A stretch of 10,398 nt of DNA from Pseudomonadota bacterium (GTDB lineage: Bacteria; Pseudomonadota; Gammaproteobacteria; GRL18). The position numbers and the translations under genes are program-made. Shown piece by piece: positions 1-6,911 of this stretch. The stretch lies in contig DAOVUE010000014.1 in the NCBI GenBank assembly GCA_030632745.1, forward strand, positions 1 to 10,398, in the 5' to 3' direction. Within the stretch, counting starts at the first letter, position 1, and each line of letters starts with the position of its first letter. The notes beneath the pieces were generated by a model. The model was not told where the DNA came from, did not search any database, and worked only from the letters and a program-made list of their open reading frames with translations.

Positions 1-3000
1 ATCTTTATTATAGGGTGTAATATTGAGTTGTAAACCATCAACCACCAGAGTGACACTGCCTCCCGGATCAAAACCCATAGCCTGTTTCGCACCTTGCTGT
101 AATAATATTTTTGCTAATTCTATATGTGTAGTACCAACACTTTCACGAATGCGCCCGTTGATTGCTACCACCATTAAGTCTCCGCCATCATTGATGCCCA
201 CTGCTATCTTAGGACCGCGCATATCCATGAAATCAACTCGTGCTGCCTGAGTGGCAATTGATTTTTGTGTTTTCCATCCACCGCTCTGCATTTCAATAGA
301 TTGTTTGCCGTCACGGATAAGGCGTGGTCCCGCTTCAATGGCATTGACAACATGTTCCCAGCCAGTCATCGTTAATCGCAGTTGAGTCCCTTCAATCCAG
401 TCAGGAGCCTGATCGGCTGGAAAAGCTAAAGTGATTCCAACCGGGTTTAAAATAATCTCCTGCTCTTCCTGTTGTGATGCAGTGTCAATCACTTTAATAA
501 TGCTATTGCCGGATAAATAGTAAAAAATATGCTGCTTATTAACATCGTTATTAACCAGGGTCTCTTTTTCATATAATAAATCAAAATAACACAGCTTATT
601 TTTACTCAGAACATTGTATCCCGTTGGATTAAAGTGATAAACCCGATCACCCTTAGTTTTACAGGCCGTAAATCCCTGCTGTAAATGGGCTTCTATTATG
701 GTAATTTGTCCAGAGTCTAAAAAACTTAAAGCAGGTTTATTAAATAAAGGTAATGACAGCAGCTGGCCGTTTTTAATTAATAATCCCAACGGACAGCCAA
801 TATACTTTTCGGATAGGGCTAATTTACCCACCAACTCAGCATTGAGTATATATCCCCCATTCCAGGCAATATAAGTGGAATAATACCTTTGCTGAGAGTC
901 TTCAGTTTTGTTGAAAAATCGCTCAACCAGAGACAGGACCGTATCATTCGTCTGTTGTGTTAATAAGGTGTCAAACTGCCATGTCTGCTTATCTGATTGT
1001 TTAATCGTTGCTTTGGCTCCGGACCATGGTGAACCATCCTCATGTAAACCGGTAATCATACTGGATAACAGGCCGGATTCTAATTTTTCCGTATCCTGGC
1101 TCAGGTTTTGAGTATCCTGTTGTAAGGACGATGATAAAAGTTGAGACAATACTTGTTTTATGGGTGAACCAAAGGAATCGGCATCCTCTCTTAATTGCTT
1201 TAACACTTCCACTTCACCCAATAGCTGCACACTTTGCTGATAGCTATCGCTGTTTAAGGCCTGAAAAAACTCAACCGGTGTTTGTATTGGCGTTGGATAA
1301 GCCAGACCTGGCCTGAGCCCTGCCGGAATCCACTGGATATAACTGTCATGGAGCTTTAACTGCATAAAACTGGCACCCACTGTTGAATGGGTTCTACCAA
1401 TGCGATAAGAAGGTATATCCAGCATATCTAATGATAATAGTGCGCTTTCTCCAATACTGACCACAAACCCCTGATTATTTTTAATTTCTATTAATGCTGT
1501 TAAAGCCTCTTCACCCAATTGAGCTAAATGAATACCTCTTGACAAACACTGAGTTGGAATAATTTTAACCAGACCGGCTTGATATAATGAGATTATTTCA
1601 CTGGGAGCCTGATGTTTTATCCAATGACAAACTGTAGCATAATTTTCTCTATAACCATCAGAAGTGTTATTGACAAAAACTGAAACCGGTTGAATATGTT
1701 CGATATTTTCCAGTGTTTGAGGATCTAATAATTCACCAAAGGGAATGCCTAATCTGGAACGCAGGGTACGCCAGATGAAGATTAAACTTTCAATATTAAA
1801 ATTAGGCCCCGGAAACCAGGCAAAGGGCCGATTGGCTTTAAGATCATCGGCCATTCTGTGACTATCATCTATAACAATATTGCCTGAGCCGACACATTCA
1901 TGGATACTGCCTATAAAATCCTGAAAAATATTATGCGGAGGATGAGATATTTCAGGTGTAATAACATCATTAAAAATATGGCGAATTAAAGAGGTCACAA
2001 TGCCGGCTAATTCTAATTCTGTCATTTTTCGGTAGGGAAAATGGTTTCTATTACGGTGTCTGTAACTTAGGGAATGATCAATAGCCAGTGCATCTTCACC
2101 CGTTTGATAATAAAAAATCAAATTGAGCTGCTGATAAAATTTAAGGATGTTTTGCTGCTGGTCAGCTTCTTTACCCGCAGCAGCCCCTTTACCCGCAGCA
2201 GCCCCTTTAACAAAAGTGTCTATAAGATAACGCGCATAATGCATCATGCGTCCCTTAACTTCTTTTTCCTCCATGCGAAACGCACTCGGGTCAATGAGTG
2301 ACTTTAAATAAGACATGTATCCAATACTTGAAATACCCGCAATATATTTTCTATTTTTACATAAAACCAGTTGCTTAAAGGATGCATCAAACCTGGTTTG
2401 CTCTGCAGTGGTGTGAAATATTTTCTGCAATAGATCAAATTCAGTGGCAGTAGACTGGCAATTGAACCAGATACTGTATAAAAAATCTTTAATTGTCTGT
2501 GCAAGTACTTCAACACTATAACGCTTTTTGATCACATCAGCATTGTGAGTAGTATGTTTTCCATAGGGATTGAATAATAGTTCAGTGATATCAGTCAGCA
2601 TCTGCTCAGAAAATTGTTTATCCTTTGGATATTCAAATACTTTTAATCTTAAATCTTGTGACAAATGTTCACCAATCACTTCCCGAAACACGGCTTCAGG
2701 ATCATAGCGACTGGTTAATATGGGGATTTCTACAGCACAGGCTTCCAATAAGGGTAATCCGCGTCCTTCCTGTTTGCTCGGAAGCATGGCCAGATTAGCG
2801 ACCGCATAAATTTCCTGTATTCTTAAAATATCATAAGATTTTTTGGCAAATAATGCATTTTTCTCAGTGCCAAAGTTAAATGCCAGGAAAACCCTTTTCC
2901 GGTAATGGGGTTCAAGGTTTGTAAGTAGTGTCTCAAAGGCTTTGGTGAGTTTATTGAAATAAGAGCAGTGGGCGCTGAAAGGATAGGCCAGGGGACCGGA

Positions 3001-4188
3001 AACGTACATCGTAATGGTCAATGTGGAGTTTTTATCAAATAGGTCTTTAAATGCTGAAAAGTTTAATAGGGATTGAATAAAATCAAAATCATACTCAATG
3101 CGTTTACGTGCAATAATACGTGTGGGCTGCAAAAATAATAAATTACCGGTCAGCAGAGTATGGGGTAAATTATCTTCATAGCCTAATAACAGCGGGCTGG
3201 CATTCTCAACCCATTGCTTATCAATATCCTGATAATCTGTAACATTTTTGCTCACTAAAACCGGATCGTCTCCTCGGAGCAATAATTCCATACGTTTTAA
3301 GATATTAATCCTCTCAGGATCATCTACTTGATGGTAACAGTCTAAATCCACACTGGTGGGCATTAAGCCGATACTTCCAGGATTAATACCGAAATTGTCA
3401 ATCCGACTGGCCTGCTGAGATGAACTTAAAACGGTTTGAAACCACAGTGAACTATCCCAGGGGTATAACATTTCAATCAGGGTAAAAACTTCTCCTAAAT
3501 AGGCATTGGTAAAAAAGTGATCCCGTACACCGGCGATTTTTCTCTGTTCCGGACGTTGACCATCTTCCCAGTAAAAATCATGGCTATTGTTTAATACGGG
3601 GATTTTCATTTTCTCAGAAACAATGACTAATGCCAGAGCCAGTGCCACATTACCGGGATTTGCATTGACATTACAGGGGATCAAAAGTTGAATTTGCTGC
3701 TGTTCAATAATATCACCCATTTGCCGGCACAATATCAGTGTCTGCTGCCAGAGTTCCTCAATGAGTTGATTGTATTCCTTACTGCCTCTGGCTAGTTTTG
3801 TTTCAAAGTAATCCGTATAGGTTGAACAACCGTTAAAACCATCACCCTGTAATAACTCATGTTTAATCCAGCGATTTTCTATAATGGTTTGATGACCTTT
3901 TTTAAAAGTGCCGGCTATAAAATGAATTTTTGCCTGTTCGTTGAGTTGTTCAAAGGCTTTGGCATATTTACTCACTTCCATACTGACACCATCAATACCA
4001 AAATCAAAGCTGATAAAGGCAATCCCTTGTCCTAGTTGTGATACAAAATTACCAAAATCATTTGGAATATGCTCAAAAGCAGGCAATTGATCACGTAACT
4101 GATCAAGATACAAACCCAGATCAAACCAGGTATTGATATGTTCCTGGTTTAATTCGTTTAATAATTGTTTAGATGATAAACCCGACAT
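1..4188 (-). CDS. Large GT4-like glycosyltransferase fused to a C-terminal phosphodiester glycosidase (NAGPA-like) domain; 3' end outside window
   Basis: The frame is open for 1,396 codons with no stop up to the window edge, so the C-terminus is missing. The start at 4188 (MSGLSSKQLL) is chosen because AGGAG lies 8 nt upstream. Residues 1 to about 600 look like a GT-B glycosyltransferase of family GT4. They show a glycine-containing N-terminal loop SFDFGIDGVS (60-69), NNSHDFYWED (200-209), LQPTRIIARKRIE (about 353-365, with R361 K362) and EGRGLPLLE (474-482), the E-x7-E motif that contacts the sugar nucleotide in this family. Residues 661-673 are a duplicated Gly/Ala/Lys linker. Residues about 680-975 are not recognised. 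Residues about 977-1050 are Ser/Gln-rich and probably a flexible or coiled spacer. Residues about 1057-1396 match the phosphodiester glycosidase family: WNGGY (1109-1113), NAIEAGPRLIRDGK (1282-1295), TTHIELA and FDPGGSVTLVVDG (1373-1385). No signal peptide or membrane segment is seen at the N-terminus, so a cytoplasmic location is inferred. A role in making or trimming a surface or intracellular glycan is likely. Donor and acceptor are unknown. Confidence 0.85.
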   Translation of the reverse strand, partial: MSGLSSKQLLNELNQEHINTWFDLGLYLDQLRDQLPAFEHIPNDFGNFVSQLGQGIAFISFDFGIDGVSMEVSKYAKAFEQLNEQAKIHFIAGTFKKGHQTIIENRWIKHELLQGDGFNGCSTYTDYFETKLARGSKEYNQLIEELWQQTLILCRQMGDIIEQQQIQLLIPCNVNANPGNVALALALVIVSEKMKIPVLNNSHDFYWEDGQRPEQRKIAGVRDHFFTNAYLGEVFTLIEMLYPWDSSLWFQTVLSSSQQASRIDNFGINPGSIGLMPTSVDLDCYHQVDDPERINILKRMELLLRGDDPVLVSKNVTDYQDIDKQWVENASPLLLGYEDNLPHTLLTGNLLFLQPTRIIARKRIEYDFDFIQSLLNFSAFKDLFDKNSTLTITMYVSGPLAYPFSAHCSYFNKLTKAFETLLTNLEPHYRKRVFLAFNFGTEKNALFAKKSYDILRIQEIYAVANLAMLPSKQEGRGLPLLEACAVEIPILTSRYDPEAVFREVIGEHLSQDLRLKVFEYPKDKQFSEQMLTDITELLFNPYGKHTTHNADVIKKRYSVEVLAQTIKDFLYSIWFNCQSTATEFDLLQKIFHTTAEQTRFDASFKQLVLCKNRKYIAGISSIGYMSYLKSLIDPSAFRMEEKEVKGRMMHYARYLIDTFVKGAAAGKGAAAGKEADQQQNILKFYQQLNLIFYYQTGEDALAIDHSLSYRHRNRNHFPYRKMTELELAGIVTSLIRHIFNDVITPEISHPPHNIFQDFIGSIHECVGSGNIVIDDSHRMADDLKANRPFAWFPGPNFNIESLIFIWRTLRSRLGIPFGELLDPQTLENIEHIQPVSVFVNNTSDGYRENYATVCHWIKHQAPSEIISLYQAGLVKIIPTQCLSRGIHLAQLGEEALTALIEIKNNQGFVVSIGESALLSLDMLDIPSYRIGRTHSTVGASFMQLKLHDSYIQWIPAGLRPGLAYPTPIQTPVEFFQALNSDSYQQSVQLLGEVEVLKQLREDADSFGSPIKQVLSQLLSSSLQQDTQNLSQDTEKLESGLLSSMITGLHEDGSPWSGAKATIKQSDKQTWQFDTLLTQQTNDTVLSLVERFFNKTEDSQQRYYSTYIAWNGGYILNAELVGKLALSEKYIGCPLGLLIKNGQLLSLPLFNKPALSFLDSGQITIIEAHLQQGFTACKTKGDRVYHFNPTGYNVLSKNKLCYFDLLYEKETLVNNDVNKQHIFYYLSGNSIIKVIDTASQQEEQEIILNPVGITLAFPADQAPDWIEGTQLRLTMTGWEHVVNAIEAGPRLIRDGKQSIEMQSGGWKTQKSIATQAARVDFMDMRGPKIAVGINDGGDLMVVAINGRIRESVGTTHIELAKILLQQGAKQAMGFDPGGSVTLVVDGLQLNITPYNKD
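2169..2209. repeat. 18-bp in-frame tandem duplication (about 2.3 copies) inside the large glycosyltransferase gene
   Basis: The unit tttacccgcagcagcccc occurs at 2170-2187 and again, identical, at 2188-2205. The matching tract extends a base or so on either side and into a partial third copy (ttta). On the minus strand it encodes KGAAAGKGAAAGK (residues 661-673). It preserves the frame and sits between the glycosyltransferase part and the unassigned central domain, as expected for a flexible linker. Perfect identity of the copies suggests a recent duplication or ongoing slippage. Confidence 0.95.
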
Positions 4189-4196
4189 AAATATTA

Positions 4197-4201
4197 CTCC
4201 T
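4197..4201 (-). promoter_or_regulatory. Ribosome binding site of the large glycosyltransferase gene
   Basis: On the minus strand the sequence reads AGGAG followed by 8 nt (TAATATTT) and then ATG at 4188. The motif strength and spacing are near ideal, and it decides the start codon of a gene whose other end lies outside the window. Confidence 0.8.
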
Positions 4202-4228
4202 GAGCGCAAAACCATTATGCAAAGGATA

Positions 4229-4257
4229 AGGATAAGAAATTCAACGACACTTTTCAA
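4229..4257 (-). promoter_or_regulatory. Candidate sigma70-type promoter for the large glycosyltransferase gene
   Basis: Read on the minus strand, TTGAAA (4257-4252) and TATCCT (4234-4229) are separated by exactly 17 bp, which places a transcript start about 30-35 nt upstream of the ATG at 4188. The -35 box matches 5 of 6 consensus bases and the -10 box 4 of 6. An overlapping alternative is TTGAAT (4244-4239) with CATAAT (4219-4214) at 19-bp spacing. Either is plausible; neither is strong. Confidence 0.3.
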
Positions 4258-4424
4258 CCTATAAGCCACAAAAAGTATGATTATGAAGATTCATATTTGG
4301 AAAGAGTGAGTGGAAAAATAGTAAGAATTGAGTCTAAGGGCTGAAAGGAAAGCAGCTACCTGTATCACAATATCACCTATTGACAGGCTTCCTGGGGTTT
4401 GTCCCACTTCTTTAAACCTAAATA

Positions 4425-4472
4425 ATTCAGTTATTATCACATCATTTTCAGCTTCAATTCAGTTTCATTCAA
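4425..4472 (+). promoter_or_regulatory. Helically phased TTCA/ATCA elements upstream of the efflux operon, possible activator or repressor site
   Basis: TTCA occurs at 4426, 4447, 4458 and 4468, with ATCA at 4436, giving steps of 10, 11, 11 and 10 bp, close to one DNA turn. Three copies extend to (A/T)TTCAG (4425, 4446 and 4457). The run ends right before the perfect TATAAT at 4473. Phased direct repeats at the -35 region are typical of response regulator sites. Additional out-of-phase TTCA and ATCA copies (4441, 4453 and 4464) and the AT-rich setting weaken the case. No cognate regulator gene is in the window. Confidence 0.3.
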
Positions 4473-4478
4473 TATAAT
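4450..4478 (+). promoter_or_regulatory. Candidate promoter of the efflux operon with perfect TATAAT and poor -35
   Basis: TATAAT at 4473-4478 matches the -10 consensus completely and lies about 30 nt upstream of the ATG at 4508, implying a short leader. At 16-18 bp upstream there is no recognisable -35 hexamer (agcttc or gcttca). A good -10 with a bad -35 would fit an activator-dependent promoter, as expected for an inducible metal efflux operon. This is inference from base pattern only. Confidence 0.4.
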
Positions 4479-4507
4479 CACCGGCAAAAATATAAACTGG
4501 AAAAAAA

Positions 4508-5731
4508 ATGACATTTAAATACTCTCTCAAATTTTTTGCTCTATCAATAATGGGCTTGTGGCTATTGCCGGGTTTAAGCTTTGCGGTTTCAGAGGATTTT
4601 GTGAAGCTATTGGACAATATCATTCAACAGCAGCCTGAACAACAAATTACCAAAGGGATTGAAGAAATCCACTCTGCAAATCAATCGCTATCCAGGAGCT
4701 GGATTTCAGGCGACGTTGATGTCATTGTTCGTCATGAAAATGATACCTTAACCGATGATGACGGCTATAAAGACTGGGAGGTGGGTGTTGAATTTCCAAT
4801 CTGGCTGCCCAGTCAGAAAAATGCTCAAAAACAAGTGACAGAGAGCTATGGAGAAGAGCTGTCTGCCCAGCAGCGTTATCTTAGATGGCAGGCGTCAAGC
4901 AGTCTGCGAAAACTGGTCTGGAACTATCAAACAGCCAAGATTGAAGTTGAAGCCGCTCGCTCAGCATTACAAAAAAGTCGCTCTTTACAGCATAAAGTGC
5001 AGCAAAAAGTCACAGCAGGAGAAAGTCCGAAAATCGATTTATTGTTAGCGGACAAGGCTGTGTTAAAGCAGCAGAATCAATTAGTACAAAAACAAAGCAG
5101 CTTAACCATTGCACAAAACCAGTTTCAGAAATGGACACAAACCAGCCATCCCCCGCAAAAGATTCAGGAGAGGACACTTTCTCCACTTCCTATGGAACAA
5201 CACCCTGAAATTGTTATGCTGATGTCAACGCTGCAGATTTCACAAGCTGAATTACAAAAAACGAAATCGTTTAAGCGAGAAAGTCCGCGTGTCTATCTGG
5301 GTGCAAAAAACGATAAAGACCGCAATGCTGAAAATACAGCTTTAATGTTTGAAGTTTCGATTCCATTAGGTATGAATCCACGCTATTCACCTAAAGTGGC
5401 TCAGGAAAAACGTAATGTTTATGAACAACAGGCTATTTTAGATAAAGCTAAAATTAAACTTGAGCAGGAAATTTTTCGGGCACGACAAATCTTAGCGTCA
5501 GCCAAACAAAGTATTCATTTTTCAAAACAACAATATAAAATCAGCCAAAAGGCATTGAAAATGTCAGAAACAGCCTATCAACTGGGTGAAACCAATATTC
5601 AGAATTTACTATTGGTGCAGCAGCAAACGGCAGAAGCAAAATTAAATTATAACCTGGTTCAGGCACGCTCAGGTCGAGCCACTGCAAACTTGAATCAGAT
5701 TTCAGGACACATTTTAGGAGCACAACAATAA
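4508..5731 (+). CDS. TolC/CzcC-family outer membrane factor of a heavy-metal efflux system
   Basis: This 407-aa protein should form the trimeric outer membrane channel of the tripartite pump encoded by the operon. Residues 1-26 are a Sec signal peptide (basic start, hydrophobic core, cleavage after SFA). No lipobox cysteine is seen, unlike CusC. Two OEP-type repeats follow: a first half with a beta-strand-like stretch (YKDWEVGVEFPIWLP) and long helices ending in VTAGESPKIDLLLADKAVL. The second half has VYLGAKNDKDRNAENTALMF and IPLGMNPRYSP, then helices with AYQLGETNIQNLLLVQQQ. This arrangement and the length agree with CzcC/CnrC proteins of about 420 aa. The ribosome site is weak (GGA followed by a run of A), and the chosen ATG is the one that precedes the signal peptide. 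The stop codon overlaps the next start. The family call is firm; the substrate is not determined by this subunit. Confidence 0.88.
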   Translation: MTFKYSLKFFALSIMGLWLLPGLSFAVSEDFVKLLDNIIQQQPEQQITKGIEEIHSANQSLSRSWISGDVDVIVRHENDTLTDDDGYKDWEVGVEFPIWLPSQKNAQKQVTESYGEELSAQQRYLRWQASSSLRKLVWNYQTAKIEVEAARSALQKSRSLQHKVQQKVTAGESPKIDLLLADKAVLKQQNQLVQKQSSLTIAQNQFQKWTQTSHPPQKIQERTLSPLPMEQHPEIVMLMSTLQISQAELQKTKSFKRESPRVYLGAKNDKDRNAENTALMFEVSIPLGMNPRYSPKVAQEKRNVYEQQAILDKAKIKLEQEIFRARQILASAKQSIHFSKQQYKISQKALKMSETAYQLGETNIQNLLLVQQQTAEAKLNYNLVQARSGRATANLNQISGHILGAQQ

Positions 5732-5733
5732 TG
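5716..5733 (+). promoter_or_regulatory. Ribosome binding site and TAATG stop/start overlap coupling outer membrane factor and adaptor
   Basis: AGGAG (5716-5720) lies inside the last codons of the outer membrane factor gene, 10 nt before the adaptor ATG at 5731. The upstream TAA (5729-5731) shares its last A with that ATG. This arrangement suggests translational coupling, which would keep the two subunits in proportion. Confidence 0.75.
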
Positions 5734-6900
5734 CTGAATTTAACCACCCGGACATTGACCTTGTTAAGTTGTCTGATAATAAGCTGCTTTTCTCAAGCTG
5801 CTCTGGCCAATGAACTGGCTAATGCCCCGGCTGATAAATCGCTGCATGGATTAACATTAAACAGCTCTCAGCAGTCTGCAATGGGTATGCAAACTGCTTT
5901 GGCAAAGCAGGTAGAGCTGGTCCCAAGTGCTGTCTATCCTGCTCAGGCAGCACTCCCCCTGCAAACACTGCGCAGTCTTTCCAGTCCGCTTTCAGGGCAG
6001 ATTATTAAACTTAATTATGTTCATGGCCCGATTCAAAAAGGGCAGATAATTGCAGAAATTGAAAGCCCGGAGTTATTGGTACTTCAGGAAGGTTTCCTGG
6101 CGACCCAGTCTGACTTAACCATAAGCCAGCAAAATCTAAGCAGAGTACGACAGCTCAATAAAAGTGGTGTGTCATCCACCAAGCAGCTGCAGCAGGCACT
6201 TTCAGAAGTTAAAAAATTGTCATTGAAAAAAGCACAAATCGAAAAAAACCTGATGCTTATTGGTATGGCTGAATCCGCCATTCAGGATCTGGAAACTACA
6301 CACAAACTTCAACCCGCCAACCTGTATATTAAATCGCCGATTGACGGCCAGTTATTTGATTTACAGGTCAGACTGGGTGAACGTGTTGATAGAAATGAAA
6401 CCATTATTGCTCTGGGAGAAACCAATCCCATTATCTTAGTGGTTCGTGTCCCCGTGGAAACGGCTAATGATATTCAGGAAGGTCAGAAAGTTGCAGTGGA
6501 GTCTAAGGATCGAATAGGCGTAGTGAAACATATTGATCCTATGGTTGATTCTATGACTCAATCAGTGGATATCCATATTAAAGTTCAGAATAATGATAAT
6601 AAACTGCGCCCAGGGCAATTATTTAAAGTACGTTTTTTAAGCGAAGCCAAACAGACCACTTACCAGATATCCGCCAGTGCCATCAGTCAATATGATGGCA
6701 AAACAGTTGTCTTCCTACAACAAAAAGTACAGCAAAAAGAGACCATCCAGGCTCTCCCTGTTCAGGTTGTTAATATCACCGATAAGCAATTATATTTTAT
6801 ACCTGAAATAAAACAGGCATCACCCTTAATTCTTTACATCAAGGGATCCACGGCAATTAAATCTGCTATGGATGCTGCTAATGACTCTGATGGCGAATAG
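5731..6900 (+). CDS. Periplasmic adaptor (membrane fusion protein, HlyD/CzcB/CusB-like) of the RND efflux system
   Basis: This 389-aa protein should bridge the inner-membrane permease and the outer membrane channel. The N-terminal hydrophobic segment (about 8-26) is an export signal. It could be cut after ALA at residue 26, but IISC at 16-19 also fits a lipobox, so a lipoprotein anchored at C19 is possible. The mature protein begins with the usual QQSAMGMQTA stretch. The first half of the lipoyl domain follows (SSPLSGQIIKLNYVHGPIQK) and then an alpha-helical hairpin around residues 110-185. The second lipoyl half is YIKSPIDGQLFDLQVRLGE. Next come a beta-barrel (VVRVPVETANDIQEGQKVAV, PGQLFKVRF) and a membrane-proximal domain. 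The length matches CnrB/CusB. I see no His-rich N-terminal extension as in CzcB and no clear Met cluster as in CusB, so this subunit does not reveal the metal. Confidence 0.88.
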   Translation: MLNLTTRTLTLLSCLIISCFSQAALANELANAPADKSLHGLTLNSSQQSAMGMQTALAKQVELVPSAVYPAQAALPLQTLRSLSSPLSGQIIKLNYVHGPIQKGQIIAEIESPELLVLQEGFLATQSDLTISQQNLSRVRQLNKSGVSSTKQLQQALSEVKKLSLKKAQIEKNLMLIGMAESAIQDLETTHKLQPANLYIKSPIDGQLFDLQVRLGERVDRNETIIALGETNPIILVVRVPVETANDIQEGQKVAVESKDRIGVVKHIDPMVDSMTQSVDIHIKVQNNDNKLRPGQLFKVRFLSEAKQTTYQISASAISQYDGKTVVFLQQKVQQKETIQALPVQVVNITDKQLYFIPEIKQASPLILYIKGSTAIKSAMDAANDSDGE

Positions 6901-6904
6901 GGAG
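6901..6904 (+). promoter_or_regulatory. Ribosome binding site of the RND permease
   Basis: GGAG immediately follows the adaptor stop codon and is 7 nt upstream of the permease ATG at 6912. This spacing supports the start and shows that the permease is translated from its own site rather than by stop/start overlap. Confidence 0.75.
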
Positions 6905-6911
6905 AAAAAAT

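Larger units (their letters stand above)
4189..4507. other. Divergent intergenic region between the glycosyltransferase gene and the efflux operon
   Basis: This 319-bp gap separates two outward-facing genes and must hold the promoters of both. I see no credible small gene; the short ATG frames end within about 15 codons. Apart from the promoter candidates and phased repeats listed separately, it contains TATCAC three times (4363-4368, 4371-4376 and 4435-4440). It also has a TTGACA at 4380-4385 with no matching -10 at a usual distance. No riboswitch-like or terminator-like hairpin stands out. Confidence 0.8.

Noticed and set aside
23..1316. Plus-strand open frames of 61-75 codons at 23-250, 908-1111 and 1131-1316
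   Set aside because: They lie opposite the continuous minus-strand coding frame, lack ribosome sites and have no recognisable protein character.
2074..2516. Short frames at 2074-2301 (plus) and 2304-2516 (minus)
   Set aside because: Both are out of frame with the large minus-strand gene that covers them. The repeated FTRSSP in the plus frame is only the 18-bp duplication read on the wrong strand.
4380..4408. TTGACA at 4380-4385 as -35 of the efflux operon promoter, with a MerR-like operator
   Set aside because: No acceptable -10 lies 16-19 bp downstream, and GACA...TGTC around 4382-4403 is only an imperfect inverted repeat that does not match a MerR/CueR-type site.
4189..4507. Small peptide genes in the divergent region
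   Set aside because: The few ATG frames inspected end within about 15 codons and have no convincing ribosome site.
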